A stretch of 64,000 bases of DNA from Ahniella sp. Lineage in GTDB: Bacteria > Pseudomonadota > Gammaproteobacteria > Xanthomonadales > Ahniellaceae. Made by a program: the position numbers and the translations under genes. Location of the stretch: NCBI GenBank assembly GCA_016712105.1, contig JADJRU010000007.1:62001-126000 (forward strand). Reading direction: 5' to 3'. The notes under the pieces were generated by a model, which saw only the letters and a list, made by a program, of their open reading frames with translations, was not told the origin of the DNA and did no database searches. Each line of letters starts with the position of its first letter. Within the stretch, counting starts at the first letter, position 1. Shown here piece after piece: positions 53,339-63,245 of this stretch.

Positions 53339-54155
53339 CTGTCGCACTGATCCTGGTCGCCCACGACAGCGGTCCGCTGCTGGCCGAAGTGATCGAGGCC
53401 GCTGCGCGGGCTCGGGCGGTCCGGGAAATCCGGCTGATCGACAACGCTTCAGGGGACGGGATACCCGAACAGGTTGCCCGGAAGTTTGCGGCTGACCCGC
53501 GATTCCACTTCGAGAAACTGCCGACCAACACGGGATTTGGCGCTGCCTGCAATCGGGCGGCCGCTGCGTGTACGGCACCCTGGCTCCTGATCCTGAATCC
53601 GGACTGCCGATTGGCCCCCGAAACCCTGGACACCCTGCTCGAACGCGCCGACGACGCTCGATCACCCGGCGTGATCGGCATTCGGACGATCAGCCCAATC
53701 GGCAAGATTGAACGCGCCGTGCATCGCCTGATGCCGAGCACCACGCGGATGCTGCTGCGACAGCGCAACGCGTCCCTTGACCTGTCCTTGCCCTGGCAGG
53801 AAGTCGAAGCGGGTTCTGGCGCCCTGATGCTGATCCCACGTGCGCTGTTCAAGCACATCGGCGGGTTCGACACCGGGTTTTTCCTGCATGCCGAAGACCT
53901 GGACCTCATGGCCCGTGCCCGGGCGGCCGGCGCGCACAATGCACTCGCTGGTGACTTGTCGGCAGTACGCACGAGCAGGGCACGTCGAGCCGCAAACGCC
54001 CGTGGTTCGTGTCCTGGCACAAACACCGCAGCATGATGCGGTTTCTATTCAAGCATCCTCGGCACATCGGCGATCGACTGCTATGGCCGGTCATGGCGTT
54101 CGCATTGATGTGCCATGCCCTGTATGACGCAGTGCGCATTTTGCTGAAGCGCTGA
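53335..54155 (+). CDS. GT2-family glycosyltransferase, frameshifted, start unclear
   Basis: The frame begins TVALILVAHDSGPLL immediately after the upstream stop; no ATG, GTG or TTG precedes it, only a CTG at 53335 within CTGA, so either CTG is used or a base was lost. GT-A core motifs: LIDNASGDGI, NTGFGAACNRA, LILNPDCRL, SGALMLIPRALF and GFDTGFFLHAEDLDL. The frame fails near 53969; one added C gives RHEQGTSSRKRPWFVSWHKHRSM and a C-terminal helical end (MAFALMCHALYDAVRILLKR), stopping at 54155. Probably a wall, lipopolysaccharide or capsule sugar transferase. Confidence 0.8.
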
Positions 54156-54213
54156 GCACGGCGCGTGGCCGAAGCGCGTATGATCCCGTCGACTTGAGTC
54201 TTGGAGGAATCCG

Positions 54214-54969
54214 ATGTCGATGCTGCGTGTTGTTCTGCTCGCCCTGCTCGCCTGCGTAGCCGGCCCCGCTTTCTCGGCTTTCCACTTGATGAAAATCGTC
54301 GAAGTGTTTCCGGGTACCGCGCTCCGACCGGACGCCCAATACGTGGTGCTGCAGATGTACAACAGCGGCCAGAATCAGGTGATGGGCCACAATGTGCAGG
54401 TGTTTGATGCCGCTGGGAACCAAACGAACAGCTTTGCGTTCCTCGGCAATGTCCCGAATGGCTCGAACCAAGCCAGGATCTTCATCGCAACCGCCGACGC
54501 CGCAACCTTCTTCGCCCTCACTGCGGATCTGGTCATGCTGCCGGTGCTGCCGCGTGCAGGCGGCAAGGTGTGTTTCGACAGCATCGACTGTGTCGCCTGG
54601 GGCAACTACACCGGGCCTGCCGGCACCGGCGACGCCGGCATCAACACGCCGTTCAACCGCCCGGGTCAGGTCGGCACGATCGGAACTGGCGGCCTCGTAA
54701 GCGGGCGATCGGCACTGCGCAGCCTGGGCGGCGATGGTGTGCTGCAGAACAGCGACGACACGAACAACTCGTCGGTCGATTTCAGCATCGGACTTCCCGC
54801 ACCGCGCAACAACGCCGCCGGGCTTGGAGTCGTACCAGCCAACAACTGTGGGAACGGCACGGTCGAAGGCCTCGAGCAATGTGACGACAACAACCAGAAC
54901 AACGGCGACGCCTGTTCTGCAGATTGCCTGTTCGTGAACCCTTTCGTGTTCAGCGACGGCTTCGAATAG
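54214..54969 (+). CDS. Exported protein with DUF4215 Cys-rich repeat and DGFE C-terminus
   Basis: 251 residues with GGAGG before the ATG and a signal peptide ending at FSA (about residue 22). The first part (VEVFPGTALRPDAQYVVLQMY, VQVFDAAGNQTNSFAFLGN) looks like a lamin-tail/beta-sandwich domain. Residues about 210-235 are the Cys-rich DUF4215 unit CGNGTVEGLEQCDDNN...DACSADC, found in myxobacterial surface proteins. The chain ends FVFSDGFE. Function unknown; the shared C-terminus with the protein at 597-3866 points to a common sorting route. Confidence 0.8.
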   Translation: MSMLRVVLLALLACVAGPAFSAFHLMKIVEVFPGTALRPDAQYVVLQMYNSGQNQVMGHNVQVFDAAGNQTNSFAFLGNVPNGSNQARIFIATADAATFFALTADLVMLPVLPRAGGKVCFDSIDCVAWGNYTGPAGTGDAGINTPFNRPGQVGTIGTGGLVSGRSALRSLGGDGVLQNSDDTNNSSVDFSIGLPAPRNNAAGLGVVPANNCGNGTVEGLEQCDDNNQNNGDACSADCLFVNPFVFSDGFE

Positions 54970-55033
54970 CGCAAAAGCCGGCGGATGGGGATAAGCTTTC
55001 GGCACGGCAATCCAGCCGACTTGGGAGCGTGTG

Positions 55034-56591
55034 ATGGACGTGAAACGTCATGCTGGCGTTTGGGCTTTGGGCTCAACGCTTACTTTGCTTGTTGCTTGCC
55101 AGCCCGCCGAGCAGCCGCCTGCGGCCAGTCCGGCACCTGTAGCCACAACGCCATCGGCACCCGCCGAACCGGGTTTTCCGCCGTTCCCGTCCGGCTTTGA
55201 TTGGCCAGCCGATCCCGGCATCTTGTCGTCCTACATCGCCGCAGGGGACACCCCGGCCTTGCGCCAGCATTCCTGGTGGTTGTGGGCCGGCATCAATTCC
55301 CTGGACAACTCAGGCCGACCGATCTGGTGGGATTGGCCCACGTCGACACAGGCTTACCCGTACCAACCGGCTCCCGGTGTCATCAACAAACCCACCAGCG
55401 TTGGCGATGCCGACGCCGGCAAACACGGCATGAAGGCGCGCAACGCGCTGAATACACCGATCAACCTGCCCGGCCCGATCTACTTGCCGCCGAACGTGAG
55501 CACGGGCACCTGCCAGGCCGGCCAGTTCGGCGAAACCGGTTTGCCGGATGGCCCGCGGTTTCCAGTCGAACGGCGACATCATGGTGGCGGGTGTGATCTA
55601 CAACGGCGATGCGTTCGACTGGATCCAGGAAGCCGAGTTGTACAACGGCGACTTGCTGAGCCAGCAATGGGGCCAGGGCAAAGGCCAGCCGGACGTGGCG
55701 CCATTCCCATCGACGTCCTTTGTGCTGAAGAACATGTACTGGCCGGTCCGCGGCGACGACTTCACTGCACTCCCGGTCTGGCACAACCAGTACCCGCCCG
55801 ACTTCGGCGACTACGCGGGATACGAGACGTGGAACTCGGTGGTGATCATCGACCCGCGCAACAAGAGCCCGCAGCCAGGGCTCACCGGCGTCACGCAATA
55901 CCTCTACAACGTACTCGATGCCTCGGGGAACCCGATCGATCCGAAACTCGGCACCGGCCAGATTTACCCGGTCGAAGCGTTCTATCACCAGCTCATCGAC
56001 GACACCTTGCTGGGCAGCATGGATGCGCGTGATCGCGCCATCCTCGATGCTTCGGCATGCTGGCTGTACAACCGGCCGTTCAAGGCGGGTGATTACCTGG
56101 TCACCGTGGCCATGCACATGATCACGAAAGAGATTCCGCAGTGGACCCTGCAAAGCGCCTGGTGGTCCGACAAGCCGGACACCGGCCCGTTTGCCGCCGA
56201 TCGCCCGGACATCCCGGTGGCCCAGGCACCCGGCCCGTGGCGCAACTATCTGCTCACCGTGGAATACGGCGTCGAATCCGCACCGGGTGTGTTGCCCACC
56301 TCGTTCAACCCGTACATCGAGCTGGCCGCAGGCCACCCGGTTTCCACGAACTGCCGCAATTGCCACATCCGGGCCGCCTGGCCGCGCGGCGGGTACTTCA
56401 ACCCAGACCCGGTGCCGACCAATTCCTACCTCGCCCCCGGTGGCCCCGATGCGCTGGCCGACATCCAACTCGACAATCCCGTGTTCACCGGCCTGATGCG
56501 CACCGATTTCCAATGGGCACTGGCCGATCGTGCGGGCGCGCCGCCTCAGGAACAGGCGCCGGCAGCCGAATCAGACAAGGCACCTCAGTAA
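55034..56591 (+). CDS. Lipoprotein with a single CxxCH haem motif, frameshifted
   Basis: Lipobox LLVAC near residue 16 of the frame starting at 55034, then a Pro/Ala linker. The rest is Trp/Tyr/Asp-rich (SWWLWAGINSLDN, VVIIDPRNKSP) with one covalent-haem motif, STNCRNCHIRAAW, near the C-terminus. The frame breaks near 55553: removing one C from a CCC run makes GLPDGRGFQSNGDIMVAGV, continuing to the stop at 56591. Whole length would be about 519 residues. I recognise no family. A lipid-anchored c-type cytochrome-like protein is the most economical reading. Confidence 0.65.
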
Positions 56592-56611
56592 CCAGCCACA
56601 CGCGTTTCCAT

Positions 56612-56641
56612 GGCGATGAGCCTCATCCGAGGCTCATCGCC
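56612..56641. terminator. Strong hairpin between convergent genes
   Basis: Perfect 13-base stem GGCGATGAGCCTC/GAGGCTCATCGCC with a 4-base loop, no T-run. Between the haem-motif lipoprotein (plus) and the hydrolase (minus), so termination from both sides is likely. Confidence 0.5.
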
Positions 56642-56713
56642 GTGCGAGATGGATGATCAAACAATCGGTTCAGGCGAAACCCGCCGTCAACGTCGTGTGC
56701 TCAAATCACGCTC

Positions 56714-57718
56714 TCAAGGTTCCGACTTCAACGACTCCAGCATCTCCTTGATGGCTGCAGCAATCGTGTCCGGCCGATCAAGCTGGATGTCGTGAGATGT
56801 GTTCGTGACCTCGACCGACTTGCTCCGCGACGAACCGACCAAGATTCTTTTGTGCGTGAGGCTTCTGGCCTCTTCGATGACCTTGCGAACCTCGGGGGGC
56901 ACGTCTTCGTTTTGCTCGCCGGCGCGCAACAAGACCAGCGGGATCGCGCCATAGGTTTCATCCTCGGGGACCGGCGCCGAGAACAATGTTTCGTTGTGCG
57001 CGAGCTCGGCTCGAAGCGTGCGCCAGTAAGCAGGCTTGGCCTTGTTGTCTGCCATCGCCTTGGCCACGACGTCGCCCATCCACGGTGGTGGTGCACGCAG
57101 GCAGCGTTCCTGGAGCACGGCACGATTACCCGCTGCAGCAGCCTCTTCGCACAGGGCCAGAATCTTTTCGCGATGCGCCACCTGTTCGGTGATTTCCTGC
57201 TGCCAGTCCTGCGGCATTTTTCCGTCTGCGCCTTGCTCAGGCGGATCGACCAGCACAATGCCCGCAACCTCATCCGGATGAAGCTGAGCGTATCTGCGCA
57301 CAATATTGCTGCCCAGCGAGTGACCCACCAGCACGACAGGGGCCGCAATGTCCGCCTGTTTCATCAATGCATGGAGATCAGCAACGGCTGCTGCCAGATC
57401 GCGGGGGAGCGAACCTTCATCACTGAAGCCGTATCCGGCACGGTCGTACGAACAGACTCGGGTCAAACGGGCAATCTGCGGTTGTGCCCGGTACCAGGTA
57501 CTGGACTCGGTATTCCCGCCCGCTTCCAGAATCACCGTGGGCTCACCTTCGCCGCTGCAGCGCAGATTCATCGCCCGGCCATCGGCAAGTTTCACCAGGT
57601 TGTCCGGCTTGGCGTAAGCATCGGCAATCAAGTTTTCGTCGGTAGTGATTTCTTCAGCAAGGACAGTCGAACCGGCAAACCAGGTGGCGAGGATCGATGC
57701 GAACAGAATGGATTTCAT
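56714..57718 (-). CDS. Exported alpha/beta hydrolase
   Basis: 334 residues from the ATG at 57718, with a signal peptide (MKSILFASILATWFAGSTVLA). The nucleophile elbow GHSLGS, oxyanion region LEAGGNTESSTWY and the terminal SHDI with the catalytic His in VEVTNTSHDIQLDRP match the hydrolase fold. The catalytic acid is not clear. Substrate unknown, esterase- or lactonase-like. The epimerase gene upstream ends about 110 bases before its start on the same strand. Confidence 0.88.
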   Translation of the reverse strand: MKSILFASILATWFAGSTVLAEEITTDENLIADAYAKPDNLVKLADGRAMNLRCSGEGEPTVILEAGGNTESSTWYRAQPQIARLTRVCSYDRAGYGFSDEGSLPRDLAAAVADLHALMKQADIAAPVVLVGHSLGSNIVRRYAQLHPDEVAGIVLVDPPEQGADGKMPQDWQQEITEQVAHREKILALCEEAAAAGNRAVLQERCLRAPPPWMGDVVAKAMADNKAKPAYWRTLRAELAHNETLFSAPVPEDETYGAIPLVLLRAGEQNEDVPPEVRKVIEEARSLTHKRILVGSSRSKSVEVTNTSHDIQLDRPDTIAAAIKEMLESLKSEP

Positions 57719-57828
57719 GGATTGTTTCCACAATTGGGATCGATGGATCGAAGTTGTTTCCTGGGCAAGCGGCCGCGCCGACGGTGCACCAGACCTCGTT
57801 AGGCGCATGTTTCGGCAGAGCAACCCGG

Positions 57829-58761
57829 TCACACCCCAACCTGATCGTTTCGAATCCGATCAATCCCTTCGCGATACGTCGTCACGGCGAACTCCGGGAA
57901 CCGGCGCTTGAACTTGCTCGAATCGAACAGGTTGTCCTGCTGATACCGCGGGAGCAGTTCCCGGATTTCCCTGACTGGCGGCGAAAAAAGGCCCGCAACG
58001 GCAAATGCCCACTTGCTGATCACTTTGTACGACACCGGTTTGCCGAACGCCTCACAGGCCATGGTGACGAACTGTTTGTAGGTCGGCCGGTCGTCACAGC
58101 AGGGCAGATGCCAAGTCTGCTCATAGGCATCGGGTGTGTTGCCCAGAACGGCCAGGCCCCGACTGGCGTCGGGCGTCCAGATCAATGTGCGCAACGTGTC
58201 GTCACGCATCGGAACACGCGGCGACCTTCCGGCCTTGAGTCGGTCGATCACCAACGCGTTCGTGAAGCTCTGGGTTTTGCCCGAACCATAGAACTCCGGT
58301 GCGCGAGCAATGATTACCGGGATTTCGCCACGCGCCATTTCAGCCAAGACCATGTTGGTCATGCGCGCACGAACAAGACCCTTGCGTCCGACCGGCGCAA
58401 AGGCCGTGTCCTCCGTCAGCAACCGGTTGTCCTGTGGATACATGTAGGTGTTGTCGAAGTACGCAAACTTCGCGCCCGCGGCCCGGCAGGCATCCAGCGC
58501 ATTTTTCAGCATCGGCGGGAACTGCCGCTCCCACAACACAGTGTCCGGCGGCAGGCCGGCAGTGAAGTAGACAATGCTGCTGCCCTCGACCGCCTTGGCA
58601 GTCTGCCTGGCATCAAGCAGATCGGCGGACACGACCGCATCGGTGTCGTTCACTTTGCGAGGATGACGACTGACCAGTCGCAAATCGCGGCTGTAACAGC
58701 GCTGCAACTCACGCGCCAGTTCCACGGCAATCTGGCCGTTTGCGCCCAGTATCGTTTGCAT
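57829..58761 (-). CDS. NAD(P)-dependent epimerase/dehydratase-family protein
   Basis: 310 residues from the ATG at 58761. The Rossmann glycine motif ILGANGQIAVELARELQ is at the start; SDR-type features include YFDNTYMYPQD and ARAPEFYGSG. The exact catalytic Tyr-x3-Lys is not obvious, as in several atypical extended SDRs. Substrate unknown. Same strand as, and just upstream of, the exported hydrolase. Confidence 0.82.
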   Translation of the reverse strand: MQTILGANGQIAVELARELQRCYSRDLRLVSRHPRKVNDTDAVVSADLLDARQTAKAVEGSSIVYFTAGLPPDTVLWERQFPPMLKNALDACRAAGAKFAYFDNTYMYPQDNRLLTEDTAFAPVGRKGLVRARMTNMVLAEMARGEIPVIIARAPEFYGSGKTQSFTNALVIDRLKAGRSPRVPMRDDTLRTLIWTPDASRGLAVLGNTPDAYEQTWHLPCCDDRPTYKQFVTMACEAFGKPVSYKVISKWAFAVAGLFSPPVREIRELLPRYQQDNLFDSSKFKRRFPEFAVTTYREGIDRIRNDQVGV

Positions 58762-58970
58762 CAAGGTTCCTTGCGTATCTACACACTCACCGCATTCAGT
58801 GTGAGGCCTGTCTTCTTGGCGACTTCGATCTTATCTTCCGCCGTGACAGCGGCATATCGGTCCTGGCCTCATCCGCATTGGTGACCGGTAAAGCCTTGCA
58901 GCGCGCCTTGGCGCTGCGCCACGCTCACCGCACATGATGGCAATCTGGCGGCGGGCCAATTCCGTCGCCA

Positions 58971-59215
58971 ATCTGTCGTAAGGCCTTCGGGCCGCTTATC
59001 CGGCCGCACCTTCGCGCCAATCTGTTCCTGCTGGCCGGGATGAATCTGGGGCCGGTCGCTGAGCCAATCCTGGTCCTGCTGGGCACCGTCACCAGCTGCG
59101 GCCTCTTGCACCATCTGGTCATTCGCCACTCGCGCATTCTGCGGCCGCTGTTCGAACTGAAGGCGGCACAAAAGCCGTCCAAGCCTGCCGCAGCAACAGC
59201 CCCCGCCCAATCCTG
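58971..59215 (+). pseudogene. Remnant of an acyltransferase-3/OpgC-like membrane protein
   Basis: A frame without a start gives ANLFLLAGMNLGPVAEPIL and then TSCGLLHHLVIRHSRILRPLF, closing at 59215. This matches the last membrane helix and the conserved HHFVIRR...LRPLFG end of acyltransferase-3/OpgC proteins. Everything upstream is absent, so it is a 3' fragment. Confidence 0.55.
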
Positions 59216-59787
59216 ATTCTGGAACAAACCATCTGTCGTCTCTCGGCGCAGCATGATCCCGACCTCGATTGCTTGCATGCCAAGGAAACACTGTTGGCGC
59301 GAACGGTTCAGCGCCGCCACTTCCACACAACGCCATCTTCGACATGGTCCACCGCACCCAGGCAGGCGCTGAAATGCTTAAAAAAACAGGGGTAAAACGC
59401 GGGTAGGCCTTGCGTCCGAGAATCTAGATTGGGGTCGTCCAACGCACTGGAGTTGACGATGAACCATCCGCCCCGATCGCAATCCGCCGCCGAATTCCCT
59501 CGGTACTGCCTTCGGCATGGGCGATGGCAATTGTTTCTGCCTGATCTGTCGCCTGACGCGGGCCAAGCGGCCGCAAAGACCACGGCAGAGCACCCGGGAA
59601 CTCGGCATCGGGAGCAACACCTCAACCGAATTTGTTGGAAGGGATGACCCAAATGTCAAAATCGTGCCAAAATGTGTCCTGTCGTGCCCGCGTGTCGGTG
59701 CACAGACAGTTTGCGGTGGCTATGGGGTCACTTCTTGGGGGATTCGCTGTACGCGAATCCGGAAACTTGACGGAAAGCGAATGATGC
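59216..59787. other. Intergenic stretch upstream of the pilus operon
   Basis: No convincing gene in about 570 bases. A short plus-strand frame from the ATG at 59459 (about 62 codons, Arg/His/Pro-rich) is possible but weak. The inverted repeat GGATTCGC-5-GCGAATCC at 59740-59760 lies just before the pilus operon and is a candidate operator or attenuator. Confidence 0.45.
59740..59760. promoter_or_regulatory. Perfect inverted repeat before the pilus operon
   Basis: GGATTCGC TGTAC GCGAATCC, 28 bases before the first pilus gene. Could be an operator for a dimeric repressor; there is no T-run that would make it a terminator. Confidence 0.45.
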
Positions 59788-60228
59788 GTGTTTTTTTGGA
59801 TTTCTGTACTGCTTTGGGCAGTCACGGCCCCGGCTGGCGCCAATGAGGCTCCTTTGCTGCCGCCGGATCAGAACGTCACTCCAGCCGCTACGGCCCAACC
59901 TCACGAACCACTGCTCCATCTGCCGGCGAACTTGCGTGCCAGCATCGAATCAGGAGCGACCGGTGATTGGTCAGCGAGAGCCGGGGAATCCCTGCGCGAC
60001 GTACTGACCCGATGGACGGCTTCGGCCGACTGGGTCCTGTTATGGGCCACAGACTCCGAACGTAACGTCGTCCTCGATTCAAACTTGGCCTTCCCCGCCG
60101 GCACCACCCTTCGTGATGCCGTAAGGACCACGTTCCGGGCTCTGTCCCGCGGCTCGGCGGGCGTCAAGGCCTGCGAGTACCAAAACCGGACTCTGCGCAT
60201 CGTGGCGTTGGGAGCTCGCTGTGAATAA
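59788..60228 (+). CDS. TcpQ-domain pilus assembly protein
   Basis: 146 residues if started at the GTG at 59788; an ATG-ATG at 59781 is in frame only if the T7 run at 59791-59797 is really T6. Signal peptide, then a domain with LRDVLTRWTASADWVLLW, NLAFPAGTTLRDAVRTTF and RTLRIV, the pattern of the TcpQ / PilL-type domain that binds the outer-membrane secretin of type IVb pili. It is immediately upstream of the secretin, with an 8-base overlap. Confidence 0.82.
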   Translation: MFFWISVLLWAVTAPAGANEAPLLPPDQNVTPAATAQPHEPLLHLPANLRASIESGATGDWSARAGESLRDVLTRWTASADWVLLWATDSERNVVLDSNLAFPAGTTLRDAVRTTFRALSRGSAGVKACEYQNRTLRIVALGARCE

Positions 60229-61762
60229 GCCAGGTTTTTGCCTGATCGTGATGACCGCCGCCATCACACCGCTTGCTGGCTGCACGCTGACGCAAGGCCA
60301 GCAGTATGCCGGGCGTGTCCATGCCGATATCCGTGACCAGACCGAAATGGCTGCGCGACACCTCAGCAGACCAAACTCCGAAGAGTCGTTTTACGAAGTC
60401 ATCGAAGACGTGTGGGTAGGCTCTCGACCAGCCACGTCACCGTTGGGCGACATACCGGCTGTCCTGCAGGCAGCGGTTGACCGCAGTGGCCACGCGGCAT
60501 TGACGCTGCCCGAAGTTGCCGCCTGGCTCAACAGGCACTATGGCGTTGAGGTGAATCTGGCTGACGACGTCCTCCGCATGCCGGAATTTGACCATCCACT
60601 GGTGTTGCCGCATCAAGGCAGTGTGGCGAGCTTCCTCGATTTGTTGGCCGCACGTGCCGGCGTCTCGTGGCGATGGTCGGGCACCCGCGTTGAATTGTTC
60701 GTGCGCGAAACGCGTTCGTACGCATTCGACGCTTTGCCGTTCAGCACGGCCATCGACAACACGATCAGCAACGTCAATACGTCCGGCAATTCAGGGTCGG
60801 GCGCTACGGCCGGAGCCAGTGCTGCGACCGGCATCACCACAAGTTCCGGCCAGACCACGGCACTGAATGCCAAAGTAGATCCATTCGATGCGCTCGTGCG
60901 TGACATCGAAGCCATGGTCGACCGGAAGAATGGTTCGGTGATCGCGAACCGCTTCCTGGCCACGGTGTCCGTGACCGACACCCCTCAGGTGCACGAGCGC
61001 GTCGGGGCTTACATCAAGTCGGCCAACGTGATGGCCACCCGACAGGTTCAGTTCTCGGTCAAGGTGTTGTCAGTGGAGCTCGATGCCAGCGACAGTTATG
61101 GCATCAACTGGAATCTGGTGTATCGGAATCTGGATAGCCGATTCGGGATCAGTACGGAATTGTTGTCGAATGGCACCAACGCAACCAACTCCGCAACGAT
61201 CAGCCTGCTCAATCCGAACAGTCGATTCGATGGCTCCCAAGTCCTGCTCGAAGCACTGAGTGAACAAGGTGAAGTAAGCGTCGAGCAGAGCGCGAACCTG
61301 ATTACGCTGAACGGCCGGCCGGCGCCCATTCAGGTCACAGAAGACACTGCGTATCTGCCAAGCGTCACGGCACTGCAGGTTCCCAACGCGGGCGCCACAA
61401 CCTCCTTCCAGGGTGCAACCGTGACCACCGGATTCGCAATGCGCCTCACGCCGCTGGTGCGCGCAAACGACGAGGTGATCGTACAACTGGAGCTCAACCT
61501 CTCGAACCTGCGCAACCTTCGTCAGATTTCGCCTGGACTCGGTCTTACCGCAGAACAGCCGGAAGTGGACCGAAGACAGATCGCACCCCAGGTCCTGTTG
61601 CGTTCGGGCGCCACCATGGTGCTTTCCGGCTTCGAACAGACTCGCGCTACCGGCAACCAGCGTGGCATGGGATCACCGCGTTTCCAGGCGCTCGGCGGCG
61701 GCACCCGCAGCAGCAGCCGCAAGTCGACGATGGTCGTTCTGATCACGCCAGTCGTGATCTGA
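60221..61762 (+). CDS. pilN: Type IVb pilus secretin lipoprotein (PilN-like)
   Basis: 513 residues from the GTG at 60221. A lipobox (LAGC) gives a lipidated N-terminus. The N-terminal region holds secretin N-domains, with the segment about 175-215 Ser/Gly/Thr-rich. The C-terminal secretin domain has VEQSANLITLNGRPAPIQV, ATVTTGFAMRLTPLVRANDEVIVQLEL and STMVVLITPVVI. Forms the outer-membrane channel of a type IVb (R64 thin pilus or TCP-like) pilus. Confidence 0.92.
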   Translation: MNKPGFCLIVMTAAITPLAGCTLTQGQQYAGRVHADIRDQTEMAARHLSRPNSEESFYEVIEDVWVGSRPATSPLGDIPAVLQAAVDRSGHAALTLPEVAAWLNRHYGVEVNLADDVLRMPEFDHPLVLPHQGSVASFLDLLAARAGVSWRWSGTRVELFVRETRSYAFDALPFSTAIDNTISNVNTSGNSGSGATAGASAATGITTSSGQTTALNAKVDPFDALVRDIEAMVDRKNGSVIANRFLATVSVTDTPQVHERVGAYIKSANVMATRQVQFSVKVLSVELDASDSYGINWNLVYRNLDSRFGISTELLSNGTNATNSATISLLNPNSRFDGSQVLLEALSEQGEVSVEQSANLITLNGRPAPIQVTEDTAYLPSVTALQVPNAGATTSFQGATVTTGFAMRLTPLVRANDEVIVQLELNLSNLRNLRQISPGLGLTAEQPEVDRRQIAPQVLLRSGATMVLSGFEQTRATGNQRGMGSPRFQALGGGTRSSSRKSTMVVLITPVVI

Positions 61763-61772
61763 CGGGGCACCC

Positions 61773-63245
61773 ATGATCGAAATTGTGGTCAGCCTCGGAG
61801 GACGTGATTACAGGGCCGTTGGGGGCCTGACGTGGGTCAACCTGAGCACCCTTGAGCCAGGCAGTATTGGTCGCGAAGCGCCCTCCGCCGGATCAGCGAA
61901 GTTGCCTCTGCGCGCCCTTCGCAAAGTGTTGGGCCAGCGAAACATTCGAGTCGGTGTGTGCCTGCAGGATGCGGCCGAGCCTGCCAACTGGATGCTTGGT
62001 TATCTGCCCCGTCCGCCGCGAGAAGCCTACTCGGCGATGGTCTGGATGGCCTTGTCGAATCCGCGCGAACGGATCCTGTATGTCCAGCAACAGGAATCGG
62101 GCGTGACGTGGGTCGCTGCAACCGACCAAGGTCGTATCGGACTATCAACGGAAGTCGATGCGCTGGTCACCGGCGATCAGGCATTACGAACTGCCATCGA
62201 CGGACTCCTCGAACACTGGACGTCCGAAGAAGTCCCGTTCCGGGTGGTACTCAACCTGCGTAATCGCATCACCACCCCAATGCTGGAACGCGCCATCCAG
62301 CGTGGCATGGCCAGTACCGGAACCCTTGCCGATCTGGTGTGCGTTCCGCCGCCATCCGCGGCACGGCTTCAACGTCTTTTACCCTTGCCGCTGGGAAACG
62401 CATTGATTCTGGCCGCGGCCGGTATCGCCAGCCTGTACCTGGCCGGCGATTGGTACCTTCAGTCCCGGCAGCGGCAGGCAGACCTCGATGAGGCGCAGCG
62501 ACAACTGCTTGATGCTGCCGGCATACGCGTCGATGCGACGCACCAGCAGCAACGCGACGTCATCGCCCAGGAAGCCGCTGTGCTTCAGGCGCTTGAGGCC
62601 GACACAGCAACCGTATCTCCGCAGGATGTCGTGATCGCTTGCGCGAACCTCGTGTCCAGACTGATCAAGACCGCGACGGGATGGCAACTCACCGAACTGG
62701 ATTGTGCTGCCGATGGCCGATCTGCCACGGCGAACTATCGACTGCCTCTGTCGGCGGGCCAAACAGGCGGCAACAATTCAACACTGTCGACCTTGGGCAC
62801 GGATGCGAGTCTTCGGTACTTCGCTGACTACCAAAAGGCAACGGCGACCATTGCGCTCGACTCCGGCAAGGCCCGATCAGCGCTGACGCGCGATCGCCTG
62901 CCAGCGACCGATCACTGGATACGCACGCTTGGCGAGCGGATGCAGAACCTTCGAAGCGCTGCACCCGGCTTGCTTGCCACGATCACGCCGGCAGAGACCC
63001 GCAGCGTCACCTATCAGATTCCCTCAGACCCTGCCGTGGAACGGACCACCGGGCCGCAATCCGCCACGGTCGCTGCCGAACGCAGCTATCTCGAGGGACG
63101 AGTGGTGCTCGGTGGTGTGGGGCCGTCGCTTCTGGCCGGCATCAATCTGCGCGAACGCAACCTGAGTCTTCAGAAACTCACGATCAGCCCCGATGGCACA
63201 TCCTGGAACTGGAATGTCGAACTCAAATATGTCTGTCGTCCTTGA
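61773..63245 (+). CDS. pilO: Type IVb pilus protein PilO-like
   Basis: 490 residues. One membrane helix near 208-228 (LGNALILAAAGIASLYLAGDW) is followed by a coiled-coil stretch (SRQRQADLDEAQRQLLDAAGIRV) and a C-terminal region ending VELKYVCRP; this is the PilO2 layout, an inner-membrane assembly protein linking the ATPase side to the secretin. Starts 10 bases after pilN. The end overlaps pilP by 17 bases. Confidence 0.85.
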   Translation: MIEIVVSLGGRDYRAVGGLTWVNLSTLEPGSIGREAPSAGSAKLPLRALRKVLGQRNIRVGVCLQDAAEPANWMLGYLPRPPREAYSAMVWMALSNPRERILYVQQQESGVTWVAATDQGRIGLSTEVDALVTGDQALRTAIDGLLEHWTSEEVPFRVVLNLRNRITTPMLERAIQRGMASTGTLADLVCVPPPSAARLQRLLPLPLGNALILAAAGIASLYLAGDWYLQSRQRQADLDEAQRQLLDAAGIRVDATHQQQRDVIAQEAAVLQALEADTATVSPQDVVIACANLVSRLIKTATGWQLTELDCAADGRSATANYRLPLSAGQTGGNNSTLSTLGTDASLRYFADYQKATATIALDSGKARSALTRDRLPATDHWIRTLGERMQNLRSAAPGLLATITPAETRSVTYQIPSDPAVERTTGPQSATVAAERSYLEGRVVLGGVGPSLLAGINLRERNLSLQKLTISPDGTSWNWNVELKYVCRP

